Shown piece by piece: positions 28,841-38,440 of a DNA stretch of 64,000 bases. The stretch is taken from positions 1 through 64,000 of the forward strand of contig JANYJX010000049.1 of NCBI GenBank assembly GCA_025358355.1, written 5' to 3'. Position 1 is the first letter of the stretch; each line of letters opens with the position of its first letter. Made by a program: the position numbers and the translations under genes. Under the pieces are notes generated by a model. It had not been told where the DNA came from, made no database searches, and was given only the letters and a program-made list of their open reading frames with translations. Source of the stretch: Actinomycetes bacterium. Lineage in GTDB: Bacteria; Actinomycetota; Thermoleophilia; Gaiellales; Gaiellaceae.

Positions 28841-30624
28841 TCGTCGGCCACGATGCAGACTGCCTGGCCGGCCGCAACCGCCTGACCGCGCTCGACGGTG
28901 AGGTCACGGACGATTCCGTCGCGGTGTGCAACGATCTCGTTCTCCATCTTCATCGCCTCGACAACGCAGATCACCTGGCCCTCGACAACGGCGTTCCCGT
29001 CGGCAACCTCGACCTGAACGACCGTTCCCTGCATCGGGCTTTCGACAGCGTTGGAGCCGGTTCCCGCCCGTAGAGCACCGCGGCCACGGCGCGCGCGCGC
29101 GAGCTCCGACCACGGCGGCTCGGGGACGACGAGACGCACGGCGTAACTCCGGCCGTCGACTTCGACACCGACCAGCTGCGCACGCGTCGCGGGATGTCCG
29201 TCCGACCCACTCGTTACTCTCGTTTGCAGATGAGACAACTCATTCGTCAACTCGTCCGCGCGTTGCGCGAGCTCGTCCGACTCAACGAGCCCGTGACACG
29301 TCTCGCCGGCCACAAAACATGGGTGCTCGAGCAGCGCACGATGGAAGCCGAGCAACGTTGGCGGGCCGTCGATCACGAACTCCTCGAGCGCGCGCAGCAT
29401 CCGCCGGCGCGCCCTGTCGCGATCGACGTCGTGGACGATCAGCTTGGCGATCATCGGGTCGTACAGCGGCGAGATCTCATCGCCGGCACGCACCCCCGAA
29501 TCGACCCGCACTCCCGGGCCGCCCGGCTCCTGGTACGCCGTGATCCGACCGGGTGCCGGCAGGAACCCGCGACTTACGTCCTCTGCATTGATGCGGCACT
29601 CGATCGCGTGGCCATGCAGCACGATGTCTTCCTGCCGGAACGAGAGCGGCTCGCCGGCGGCGATGAGAATCTGCTCGCGCACGAGATCGAAGCCGGTCAC
29701 GAGCTCGGTCACGGTGTGCTCCACCTGGATCCGCGTGTTCATCTCGAGGAAGAAGTACTCGCCTTCGCGCGAGAGCAGGCCTTCGATCGTCCCAGCCGAG
29801 CGGTAGCCGACGGCGCGGGCCGCGTCGACCGCGATCACGCCGATCCGCGCGCGCAGCGCGTCGTCCACGGCCGGCGACGGCGCCTCCTCGATGAGCTTCT
29901 GGTGGCGCCGCTGAATCGTGCAATCGCGCTCACCCAGGTGGACGACAGCTCCGTGCGCATCGGCGATGACCTGCACCTCAATGTGCCGCGGATCGACGAG
30001 ATAGCGCTCGACGAACACGGTCGGATCGGCGAAGTACGCCTCGCCCTCGCGGCGGGCCGAATCGAAGGCGCGCTCGACCTCACCCTCCGACTCGACGATC
30101 TTCAGCCCTTTCCCGCCACCGCCCGCGGACGCCTTGATCGCGAGCGGATAGCCGATCTCGCGGCCGAGCCGCTTGATCTCGTCGGCGCTCTCGACCGGCT
30201 CCGTCGTCCCGGGGATGATCGGGACGCCCGCGGCTTGCATGCGCTCACGGGCTGCGATCTTCGAGCCCATCGCCTCAATCGCCTCGGGTGGGGGACCGAT
30301 CCACACGAGTCCCGCCTCCTCGACGAGCCGGGCGAAAGTCGCGTTCTCGGCGAGGAAGCCGTAGCCGGGATGGATCGCCTCGGTGCCCGCGCGGAGAGCC
30401 GTCTCCACGATCACATCCCCGCGCAAGTAGCTCTCCGCCGGCAGCCCGCCGCCGATCAGATACGCCTCGTCGGCGACGGTCGCGTGGAGCCGCCCGCGGT
30501 CGACCTCGGAGTAGACCGCGACCGTACCGACGCCAAGCTCGCGGAGCGTCCGGAACACGCGGACGGCGATCTCACCGCGGTTTGCGACGAGCACCTTCGA
30601 GAACGGCGGCTTCGGATTCGGCAT
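28837..30624 (-). CDS. Acyl-CoA (acetyl/propionyl-CoA) carboxylase alpha chain: biotin carboxylase plus BCCP
   Basis: KVLVANRGEIAVRVFRTL, GGGGKGLK, FLEMNTRIQVEHTVTE, C-terminal biotinylation motif VVEAMKMENEI. Confidence 0.95.
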   Translation of the reverse strand: MPNPKPPFSKVLVANRGEIAVRVFRTLRELGVGTVAVYSEVDRGRLHATVADEAYLIGGGLPAESYLRGDVIVETALRAGTEAIHPGYGFLAENATFARLVEEAGLVWIGPPPEAIEAMGSKIAARERMQAAGVPIIPGTTEPVESADEIKRLGREIGYPLAIKASAGGGGKGLKIVESEGEVERAFDSARREGEAYFADPTVFVERYLVDPRHIEVQVIADAHGAVVHLGERDCTIQRRHQKLIEEAPSPAVDDALRARIGVIAVDAARAVGYRSAGTIEGLLSREGEYFFLEMNTRIQVEHTVTELVTGFDLVREQILIAAGEPLSFRQEDIVLHGHAIECRINAEDVSRGFLPAPGRITAYQEPGGPGVRVDSGVRAGDEISPLYDPMIAKLIVHDVDRDRARRRMLRALEEFVIDGPPTLLGFHRALLEHPCFVAGETCHGLVESDELAQRADELTNELSHLQTRVTSGSDGHPATRAQLVGVEVDGRSYAVRLVVPEPPWSELARARRGRGALRAGTGSNAVESPMQGTVVQVEVADGNAVVEGQVICVVEAMKMENEIVAHRDGIVRDLTVERGQAVAAGQAVCIVADE

Positions 30625-30646
30625 GCGCCGCGTATTCTCCCGAAGC

Positions 30647-31186
30647 GTGACCATCCCCGACCAACTGACCGTGGCCCGCGCCCTCTCGGTACCGGTCGTC
30701 GTCACGCTTTTCGCGTGGCCGTTCTCGAACCACGCGTACTGGGCAACGGCGCTCTTCATCGTCGCGATGGCGACAGATCAGATCGACGGCTGGCTCGCGC
30801 GACGCTGGAACCAGACCTCCGCGCTGGGCGCACTGCTCGACCCGATTGCGGACAAGGTCCTTGCGATCGCCGCGATGACGATGCTCGTCGGCCAGCACGT
30901 CGTCCCGGCGTGGATGGTCGCAGCGATCGTGGCGCGCGAGTTCATCGTCTCGGGCCTGCGGATGGCGGCGCTCGAACGGCGGATCGTGATCGCGGCGCGC
31001 GATCTCGGCAAGTTGAAGACGTGGGCGCAAGCGGTCGCGGTCGGGGTCGGTGGGTTCGCGGCCGCCGGCGCATGGGGCACGCGCGTTGCGTGGTGGGCGT
31101 TTCTCGTGGCGGTCGTGCTGACGTGGCTCTCCGCGATCGACTACGCGCGGGTCACGCCGCGCATGCTCCGCGGCGAGCAGCCGTAG
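30647..31186 (+). CDS. pgsA: CDP-diacylglycerol--glycerol-3-phosphate 3-phosphatidyltransferase
   Basis: CDP-alcohol phosphotransferase pattern DQIDGWLARRWNQTSALGALLDPIADKVL. Confidence 0.93.
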   Translation: MTIPDQLTVARALSVPVVVTLFAWPFSNHAYWATALFIVAMATDQIDGWLARRWNQTSALGALLDPIADKVLAIAAMTMLVGQHVVPAWMVAAIVAREFIVSGLRMAALERRIVIAARDLGKLKTWAQAVAVGVGGFAAAGAWGTRVAWWAFLVAVVLTWLSAIDYARVTPRMLRGEQP

Positions 31187-31368
31187 ACCCGCGGCGCGGC
31201 TTCTTCCTCCTCAGGACCAACACCAACGCTTTCGGCCAAACCCGCGAGACGCCAGCGGCTCGCGTACGCCTCGTGCCCGGCCACGGGCGCGGCGCCCGAT
31301 CCAGCCAGCGCGCGAGCGACCGCCCGCTGCGTCGACTCGTCTGGCTCCGGGAGCAACCGCAGATCCAT
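31141..31368 (-). CDS. Small protein, possibly acyl-CoA carboxylase epsilon-like
   Basis: MDLRLLPEPDESTQRAVARALAG...YASRWRLAGLAES; 75 aa ORF, 3' end antisense to pgsA. Confidence 0.4.
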   Translation of the reverse strand: MDLRLLPEPDESTQRAVARALAGSGAAPVAGHEAYASRWRLAGLAESVGVGPEEEEAAPRVYGCSPRSMRGVTRA

Positions 31369-31418
31369 GACCCGCACAGTAGACGCGAGCTGCAACTTCA
31401 ACGCCTTAGGATCACCCA

Positions 31419-32273
31419 ATGAAGGTGCGTCGGATCGAGAGTCCCGCCGAGTTTCTCGAAACAGCCGGCCCGTTGCTCGCCGCCGACGAAGCGCGTCACA
31501 ACCTCATCCTCGGGCTCGCCTCGACGCTCGCCGAGCACCCGTCGCTCTACCTCGATCACCGGCTCTGGGTCGTCGAACGCGCCGGTACACCCGTGTGCGC
31601 GGCTTTACGAACGCCGCCACGGGGCCTCGTCCTCGCCCAACCTGCATCCGCTGACGCGCTCGCGGCGTTGGTCGACGCGATCGACGACGACCTGCCAGGA
31701 GTCGTCGGCGGTCGTCCGGAAGTCGTGGCCTTCGCCGATCTCTGGCAGACAAAGACCGGAGCCGCGGCGCGCGTGAAGACCGAGCAGGGGATCTACTCGC
31801 TCTCGACCGTCCTGCCCGTACGTAAACCCGAGCCCGGAGGAGCGCCGTGCCTCGCGACCCGCAGCGACTGGCCGCTCCTCATCGAATGGTGGAAGCAGTT
31901 TCTCATCGAAGCGGTGCATGACGACAACCCCGACATAGACGAAGTCGGTCAGGCGGTCGAGTACCGACTCACCGACTCGCACGCCGGATTCTTACTCTGG
32001 GAAGACCGGGAGATCGTCTCGCTCGCCGGCTACGGTGGCCGCACCCCGAACGGCATCCGCATCGGCCCCGTCTACACCCCGCCGGAGCGGCGAGGGCATG
32101 GCTATGCCTCGTCGCTCGTCGCCGCGCTATCGACAGACCGCCTCGCCGCCGGAAGCCGCTTCTGTTTCCTCTACAGCGACCTCGCGAATCCGACGTCGAA
32201 CGCTATCTACCGCCGAATCGGCTACGAGCAAATCTGCGAGTCAGCCGAGATCGAGTTCACGCCGGTCGCCTAG
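31419..32273 (+). CDS. GNAT family N-acetyltransferase
   Basis: IGPVYTPPERRGHGYASSLVAALS acetyl-CoA binding motif, DLANPTSNAIYRRIGYE. Confidence 0.88.
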   Translation: MKVRRIESPAEFLETAGPLLAADEARHNLILGLASTLAEHPSLYLDHRLWVVERAGTPVCAALRTPPRGLVLAQPASADALAALVDAIDDDLPGVVGGRPEVVAFADLWQTKTGAAARVKTEQGIYSLSTVLPVRKPEPGGAPCLATRSDWPLLIEWWKQFLIEAVHDDNPDIDEVGQAVEYRLTDSHAGFLLWEDREIVSLAGYGGRTPNGIRIGPVYTPPERRGHGYASSLVAALSTDRLAAGSRFCFLYSDLANPTSNAIYRRIGYEQICESAEIEFTPVA

Positions 32274-32283
32274 GGTGGAGCCA

Positions 32284-32634
32284 ATGCCTCAGCCGTGGCC
32301 GGAATCGCTTGACGCCGCAGTCGCAGCCCCCGAGCACCACGCCGTGCTCCTCGAGAACGATCGCGTGAGAGTCCTCGAGGCCAGGGTCCCGCAAGGTGAC
32401 ACGGTCCCGCTCCACACGCACCGCTGGCCCGGCGTCCAGTACATCCTGAGCCTTGCCGACTTCGTGCGCCGTGATGCCAACGGCGAGGTGCTCGTCGATT
32501 CGCGTGAGTTGGACATGTCGAAAAAGACGCCGCTCGTCCTGTGGTCAGAGCCAGTTCCGCCACACACGCTCGAGAATGTCGGCGACCGTGTGATCCACGC
32601 GATCGTGATCGAACTGAAGTCCACATTGCTGTGA
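32284..32634 (+). CDS. Cupin-like small protein
   Basis: VPQGDTVPLHTHRWPGVQYILS...SEPVPPHTLENVGDRVIHAIVIELK. Confidence 0.75.
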   Translation: MPQPWPESLDAAVAAPEHHAVLLENDRVRVLEARVPQGDTVPLHTHRWPGVQYILSLADFVRRDANGEVLVDSRELDMSKKTPLVLWSEPVPPHTLENVGDRVIHAIVIELKSTLL

Positions 32635-32658
32635 GGGCGAGGCAAGCCTCGCCCTCAC
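32631..32658. terminator. Perfect 13-bp palindrome shared by convergent gene ends
   Basis: GTGAGGGCGAGGC-aa-GCCTCGCCCTCAC; contains both flanking stop codons. Confidence 0.85.
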
Positions 32659-34214
32659 AGCGGGATGTTGCCGTGCTTTCGGCGGGGGGTCTCGACGCGC
32701 TTCGTCAGCGTCAGCTCGAGCGCCGAGATCAGCACCGGCCGCGTGCGCCGCGGCTCGATCACCTCGTCGACATACCCGCGCTCGGCCGCGGTGTACGGGT
32801 TCGCGAAGCGCTCCTTGTAATCCGCAATCAGCTCGGCACGACGCGCGGCCGGATCACCAGCCGCTTCGAGCTCACGCCGGAACACGATGTTGACCGCACC
32901 CTCCGGCCCCATCACCGCAACCTCCGCCGTCGGCCACGCCAGATTCAGATCGGCGCGGATGTGCTTCGACGACATCACGTCATACGCGCCGCCATACGCC
33001 TTGCGCGTGATCACCGTCAGCTTCGGCACCGTCGCCTCGGCGAACGCGTACAACAGCTTCGCGCCATGCCGGATGATCCCGCCCCACTCCTGCGCCGTCC
33101 CGGGCAGGAACCCGGGCACGTCAACAAACGTGACCAAGGGAATGTTGAACGCATCGCAGGTACGGACGAAACGCGCGGCCTTCACGGACGCATCGATGTC
33201 GAGCACCCCCGCGAGCGCCGCCGGCTGGTTTCCAACCACCCCAATCGCGTGCCCACCTAGCCGCGCGAAACCGCAGACAATGTTCTCCGCCAGATGCGGC
33301 TGCACCTCGAGAAAGTCACCGTCGTCAACGATCCGCCCGATCACCTGCTTCATGTCGTACGGCTTATTCGGGCTGTCTGGGATCAACGTGTCGAGCGATG
33401 CGTCCTCCCGATCGACCGGGTCGCTCGGGGCCGCGTACGGCGGCGACTCCAGGTTGTTCTGCGGCAGGAACGAGAGCAGATAACGCGCGTCTTCGATGCA
33501 AGACGCCTCGTCCGGCGCCGTGAAATGCGCGACGCCTGACTTGGTGGAATGGGCTTTCGCCCCGCCGAGGTCCTCGAACGAGACCTCCTCGCCGGTCACC
33601 GTCTTCACCACGTCGGGGCCGGTGATGAACATGTACGACGAGCCCTCGGCCATCAACGTGAAATCGGTGATCGCAGGCGAATACACCGCGCCGCCCGCGC
33701 ACGGTCCCAACACGAGCGAGATCTGCGGGATCACACCCGACGCCTGCACGTTGCGCCAGAAGATCTCCGCGTATCCGGCCAGCGACACAACGCCTTCCTG
33801 GATCCGCGCGCCACCCGAGTCGTTGATCCCAATGATCGGGCAGCCGTACCGAACGGCCATGTCCATCACCTTGCAGACCTTCTCCGCGAAGACCTCCGAC
33901 AAGGAGCCGCCGAAGACCGTGAAGTCCTGCGAGAACACGAACACCTTGCGCCCGAGCACCAGCCCATAGCCCGTCACGACAGCGTCGCCCCAGGGCCGGT
34001 TGTCGCTCATTCCGAACTCGGTCTCGCGGTGGCGCACGAAGCGGTCGAGCTCTACGAACGAGCCAGGATCAAGTAGCTTCTCGATCCGCTCTCGCGCCAG
34101 TAACTTCCCTCGCTCCCGCTGGCGCGCCACGGCTTTCTCGGCACCCGCGTGCAGAGCCTGCTCGTTCAGCTCGGCGAGCCACGCGAGCTTCGCCTCGGTT
34201 GTTTCGTGGTTCAT
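32655..34214 (-). CDS. Acyl-CoA (propionyl-CoA) carboxylase beta (carboxyltransferase) chain
   Basis: [56 protein letters not shown]. Confidence 0.95.
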   Translation of the reverse strand: MNHETTEAKLAWLAELNEQALHAGAEKAVARQRERGKLLARERIEKLLDPGSFVELDRFVRHRETEFGMSDNRPWGDAVVTGYGLVLGRKVFVFSQDFTVFGGSLSEVFAEKVCKVMDMAVRYGCPIIGINDSGGARIQEGVVSLAGYAEIFWRNVQASGVIPQISLVLGPCAGGAVYSPAITDFTLMAEGSSYMFITGPDVVKTVTGEEVSFEDLGGAKAHSTKSGVAHFTAPDEASCIEDARYLLSFLPQNNLESPPYAAPSDPVDREDASLDTLIPDSPNKPYDMKQVIGRIVDDGDFLEVQPHLAENIVCGFARLGGHAIGVVGNQPAALAGVLDIDASVKAARFVRTCDAFNIPLVTFVDVPGFLPGTAQEWGGIIRHGAKLLYAFAEATVPKLTVITRKAYGGAYDVMSSKHIRADLNLAWPTAEVAVMGPEGAVNIVFRRELEAAGDPAARRAELIADYKERFANPYTAAERGYVDEVIEPRRTRPVLISALELTLTKRVETPRRKHGNIPL

Positions 34215-34223
34215 GCCGCGAGC

Positions 34224-35042
34224 CTAACGCGGCCAGACGACGGGAAACAGCGGGTGATCGAGCGGCGCACCGGCGGGCAGTTCGGCCGCGAGTCCGGGAA
34301 ACTCGGGTGAGGTCGTCCACGCGCGCGGCGCATGCGTGACGTCGTCGCCGACAAAGCGAAGTGAGACCACTCGCCGCCGAGCAGGGCCCTCGACCCCGCC
34401 CGCGCAGTGCAGCGTCAGCATGTTGAAGAACACGGCGTCGCCCGGCTCGAGCTCCCAGCCGACGATTCGGTAGGCGGCGCGGTTGGCCTCGATGTCGGGC
34501 AGGTCGGCGAGGCTGCCCTCGGGGAACCACTTGGCCTGGTTGTCCATGAACGTGCGCGGCATCAGCCACGGGCCGAGGTGCGAGCCGGCGACGAACTCGA
34601 GCGTCGCCGCGCGCGACACCGGGTCGACGGGCAGCCAGACGCTGCACGTCTGCGCGCCATCGATGTTGTAGTACGGCTGATCCTGGTGCCACGGCGTGCG
34701 CTGCACGGTGCCCGGCTCCTTCACGAGGACGTGGTCGTGGTACAAGCGGACGCTCGTGCTCCCGGTGAGCAGACCGGCGATCTCGGCTGCAGCTGATGAA
34801 CGCGCGAGTTCCTCGTACTCCGAAATCCGCTGCCAGTTGCAGAAGTCCTCGAAGAAGCGCCCTGGATCGTCAGGCCGACTGGCGACGAGCGCGCGCTCGC
34901 TCGGCGCTGCCAGGTTCCGCTCGATCCCACGCTTGGCGACCGCCAACTCAGAGGCGGAAAAGGCACCGCGGACACACACCGCGCCGTCGCGTCGGAACGC
35001 TTCGACGAGTGAGGCGTCGTCGATGTCGGCAGCAGCAGGCAT
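34224..35042 (-). CDS. Phytanoyl-CoA dioxygenase (PhyH) family protein
   Basis: WHQDQPYYNIDG Fe-binding HxD, FNMLTLHCAGGVEGPARRRVVSLRF distal His/Arg. Confidence 0.88.
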   Translation of the reverse strand: MPAAADIDDASLVEAFRRDGAVCVRGAFSASELAVAKRGIERNLAAPSERALVASRPDDPGRFFEDFCNWQRISEYEELARSSAAAEIAGLLTGSTSVRLYHDHVLVKEPGTVQRTPWHQDQPYYNIDGAQTCSVWLPVDPVSRAATLEFVAGSHLGPWLMPRTFMDNQAKWFPEGSLADLPDIEANRAAYRIVGWELEPGDAVFFNMLTLHCAGGVEGPARRRVVSLRFVGDDVTHAPRAWTTSPEFPGLAAELPAGAPLDHPLFPVVWPR

Positions 35043-35087
35043 CGAACCATCGTATTCGGGTGCGGACGGTGTGCGAGACTTGTATCT

Positions 35088-35897
35088 GTGACGAGCAAAT
35101 CCGTCGCCGATCTCGTCGACCTCGATCGCTACCCCGTGCATCAGCTCGAGAGTGCTGCGGGAAGCCATCTGCTCGAGCAGTGCCGAGAGGACATGGCTCG
35201 ATCGGGCGCCGCGAGACTCGACGGGTTCGTCCGTCCAGAGGCAGTCGCGCAGCTGGCGATGGACGCCTCGGGACTGGTGCCGCTCGGCTTCGGGAACGAC
35301 GACGTCCACACTGTCTACTTCGAGGACGTCGACAAGTCGCTGCCCACGAACGACCCGCGACGGATGCTCGTGCGCTCGGCGCAGAAGGCGGTGGCCATGG
35401 ACCTACTCCCAGAGAACTTCGGGGTGCGTCGCCTCTACGCGTGGGACGACCTGACGAACTTCGTCGCGGCCGCGCTCGGGAAGGATCGCCTCTACCGCAG
35501 CGATGATCCGCTCGACGGCTGCAACGTGACCGTCTACGAGGAAGGGGACGAACTCGGCTGGCACTTCGACCGCAGCGAGTTCTCGGTCACGCTAATGATC
35601 CAGCCGGCCGAGCAAGGCGGGGTGTTCGAATACGTGCCGGCCGTCCGCTCAGCCGATGACGAGCGCTACGCGGCGGTAGGCGCCATCCTTGCCGGCGAGC
35701 AGAAGGACGTGGCCGAGCTGCCGAGCGTGCCGGGCACGCTCGCCTTCTTCCGTGGTCGCTACTCGTTGCACCGGGTAACACCCGTCAAGGGCACGCGCCC
35801 ACGGCTGAACTCGGTGCTCACGTACGCGTCCGAGCCGGGCCATCGACTCAACCCACTCACTGCAAAGCTGTTCTACGGGCGCGACCCGGGCGCCTAG
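35088..35897 (+). CDS. HalD/BesD-like 2-oxoglutarate/Fe(II) oxygenase, predicted hydroxylase (HxD retained)
   Basis: LGWHFDRSEFSVTLMIQPAEQGGVFEYVP and YSLHRVTPVKGTRPRLNSVLTY. Confidence 0.75.
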   Translation: MTSKSVADLVDLDRYPVHQLESAAGSHLLEQCREDMARSGAARLDGFVRPEAVAQLAMDASGLVPLGFGNDDVHTVYFEDVDKSLPTNDPRRMLVRSAQKAVAMDLLPENFGVRRLYAWDDLTNFVAAALGKDRLYRSDDPLDGCNVTVYEEGDELGWHFDRSEFSVTLMIQPAEQGGVFEYVPAVRSADDERYAAVGAILAGEQKDVAELPSVPGTLAFFRGRYSLHRVTPVKGTRPRLNSVLTYASEPGHRLNPLTAKLFYGRDPGA

Positions 35898-35953
35898 TGC
35901 GTGGAGTGCAGGTTCGAACGGCGCGCCACGAAGACGCCGATAGAGTCGCAACC

Positions 35954-36925
35954 GTGACGACTCCGCTCGACCGCGCTGCAACCTGGCCCTACGAAAACGG
36001 CGAGCCGGGCCGCTTCTCGTACGCGCGCGCCGATCACCCGGCTGGCGTCGCGGTCGAAGAAGCGCTCGGGGAGCTCGACGGCGGCAAGGCGCTGCTGTTC
36101 CCATCCGGGGCCGGTGCGACAGCAGCCGTCGTACTCACGATGTGCCGGTCGGGCGACACGATCGCGATCGCCGAAGGCGCGTACTACGGGACGAGCGAGC
36201 TGTTCAAGCAACTCGCGCCGTGGGGCCTCCGCTACGTCGAGTTCGACCAAACCGGCCCGCCGCCGGCCGACGCCACTCTCGTCTGGATCGAAGCGCCGGC
36301 GAACCCGATGCTGACAATGCCCGACTTCGAAGCCGCCGCCGCGCACCCGGCGCCGGTCGTGTGCGACTCGACAATCGCGACGCCGCTCGGCATCCGCCCG
36401 CTCGAGCTCGGCTGCGACGTCGTGCTCCACTCGGCGACGAAGTACCTGGGCGGCCACGACGATCTCATCGCCGGATCTTTGGCGACTCGGGACGACGACC
36501 TCCGCGAACGCCTCTGGCACACCCGCCGGCTCTTCGGACTAACACCGTCCGCCGACACGGCATGGCTGCTCCACCGGGGGTTGAAGACGCTCGAAGTGCG
36601 TGTGATGCGCCAGGTCGCGACCGCGCACGAGATCGCCCGACGCCTCGAAAGCCACCCCGCCGTCACGATCGTCCGCTATCCCGGTCTCGGCGGGATCGTC
36701 TCGTTCGATGTCACGGATGGCGCGGCCGCGCTGAAAGTCGAGACCTCAGTCCAGCTGATCGAGAACGCGACGAGCCTCGGTAGCACGCGCTCGAAGATCG
36801 AGTCGCGCCACCGCTGGGAAGGCGACCGCTGCCCCAAAGGCCTCCTACGCCTGTCCGTCGGCCTCGAGGATCCAGAAGCAATCTGGGCCGACCTCGAGCA
36901 GGCGCTCGCCAGCCTCAAAGCGTAA
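35954..36925 (+). CDS. Cys/Met metabolism PLP enzyme (cystathionine gamma-lyase-like), compact
   Basis: LLFPSGAGATAAV, HSATKYLGGHDDLIAGS PLP-lysine motif, C-terminal LRLSVGLEDPEAIWADLEQAL. Confidence 0.88.
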   Translation: MTTPLDRAATWPYENGEPGRFSYARADHPAGVAVEEALGELDGGKALLFPSGAGATAAVVLTMCRSGDTIAIAEGAYYGTSELFKQLAPWGLRYVEFDQTGPPPADATLVWIEAPANPMLTMPDFEAAAAHPAPVVCDSTIATPLGIRPLELGCDVVLHSATKYLGGHDDLIAGSLATRDDDLRERLWHTRRLFGLTPSADTAWLLHRGLKTLEVRVMRQVATAHEIARRLESHPAVTIVRYPGLGGIVSFDVTDGAAALKVETSVQLIENATSLGSTRSKIESRHRWEGDRCPKGLLRLSVGLEDPEAIWADLEQALASLKA

Positions 36926-36955
36926 CGCGAGAGCCCCTCGCGGTACCGTAGGAGC

Positions 36956-37606
36956 ATGCTCTTCACACGCAAGGCCACAACCATGCTCGCGCCCGAGGAC
37001 ACGCTTCCCGGCCGCGAGACACCCATCCCCGTCGTCGAGCCGCACGTCGTGCTCGGCACGTCGATCATCCCGCCGTTCCCCGCGGGAACCGAGAACGCGA
37101 TCTTCGGCATGGGCTGCTTCTGGGGCGCCGAGCGCCTCTTCTGGAAGCTGCCGGACGTCTACACCACCGCTGTCGGCTACGCCGGCGGCACCACGCCGAA
37201 CCCGACCTACGAGGAGGCGTGCTCGGGCCGAACCGGCCACACCGAAGCGGTGCTCGTCGTCTTCGACCCGTCCCTCATCTCGTACGACGAGCTGCTGAAG
37301 ACGTTCTGGGAAGGGCACGACCCGACCCAGGGCATGCGGCAGGGGAACGACGTCGGCTCGCAGTACCGCTCGGCTGTCTACTGGACGACCGACGCGCAAC
37401 GGGACGCGGTACTCGCGTCGCGTGACCTCTACGAGCAGGAGCTGACCCGCGCGCGTCACGGTCAGATCTCGACCGAGACCGCACAGGCCGGCACCTTCTA
37501 CTACGCCGAGAACTACCACCAGCAGTACCTCGCGCGGAACCCGAACGGCTATTGCGGGATCGGCGGCACCGGCGTCGCCTGCCCGATCGGGCTCAGCGTC
37601 TCGTAG
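36956..37606 (+). CDS. msrA: Peptide-methionine (S)-S-oxide reductase
   Basis: [28 protein letters not shown] motifs. Confidence 0.95.
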   Translation: MLFTRKATTMLAPEDTLPGRETPIPVVEPHVVLGTSIIPPFPAGTENAIFGMGCFWGAERLFWKLPDVYTTAVGYAGGTTPNPTYEEACSGRTGHTEAVLVVFDPSLISYDELLKTFWEGHDPTQGMRQGNDVGSQYRSAVYWTTDAQRDAVLASRDLYEQELTRARHGQISTETAQAGTFYYAENYHQQYLARNPNGYCGIGGTGVACPIGLSVS

Positions 37607-38440
37607 CTACGCGGACTGTGAAGACTGGGCGGCGGCGGCAGCAGCACGAACCGCCGTCGCTCCGTCTCCATCGCTCGTCAGTCGCTGCGACACCCACACC
37701 GGAACCACCGTGAGCAAGATCACGACGCACGCGATCACGTTCACGATCGGCAGCTGCTGGCCCTGGCGCAGGTTGTTCAGGATGAAGATCGGAAGCGTCG
37801 TGCCGCCGGCGGTGAACGTCGTCACGATCACCTCGTCGAACGACAAGGCGAACGCGAGCAAGCCGCCGGCAACCAAGGCAGTCGAGATCAGCGGCCACGT
37901 CACGTAGCGAAACGTCTGCCAGCCGTCGGCGCCAAGATCCATCGACGCCTCGATCAGCGACGGGCTCGTCCGCCGCAGCCGCGCGATTACGTTGTTGTAG
38001 ACGACGACCACGCAGAACGTCGAGTGCCCGATCACGATCGTCCACATCGTCAGCTGCACACCGGCGAACGAGAACGCCGAGCTCAGCGCCATGCCGGTGA
38101 TGATTCCCGGCAGCGCGATCGGCAGCAGGAACAGGAGCGAGACGGACTCACGACCAAAGAAGCGGAAGCGGTGGACGGCGAAGGCGGCCATCGTCCCGAG
38201 CGCGAGCGCGACGCCGGTCGCGAGTAGCCCAACCTTGACGGAGAGCCACAGAGCATCCCGCACCTGCGAGTCGTGCCACGCCATGCTGAACCAGTGGAAC
38301 GTCAAGTGCGAGATCGGCCAGCTCTGGATTTGGGAGCCGTTGAACGCGTAGAGCCCGATCACCACGAGCGGGATCCAGAGGAACGCGACGATCAGCCACG
38401 TCCAAACTTTCAGCCCGGCACGTGTGGCGCGCGTCTCCAT
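37607..38440 (-). CDS. potC: Spermidine/putrescine ABC transporter permease (PotC-like)
   Basis: EAA-type loop EASMDLGADGWQTFRYVTWPLI; YAFNGS start region. Confidence 0.9.
   Translation of the reverse strand: METRATRAGLKVWTWLIVAFLWIPLVVIGLYAFNGSQIQSWPISHLTFHWFSMAWHDSQVRDALWLSVKVGLLATGVALALGTMAAFAVHRFRFFGRESVSLLFLLPIALPGIITGMALSSAFSFAGVQLTMWTIVIGHSTFCVVVVYNNVIARLRRTSPSLIEASMDLGADGWQTFRYVTWPLISTALVAGGLLAFALSFDEVIVTTFTAGGTTLPIFILNNLRQGQQLPIVNVIACVVILLTVVPVWVSQRLTSDGDGATAVRAAAAAAQSSQSA

Noticed and set aside
35088-35897. Radical halogenase (BesD/HalD) assignment
   Set aside because: The Fe-binding HxD motif is intact (WHFD); halogenases of this family lack the Asp, so hydroxylase is more likely.
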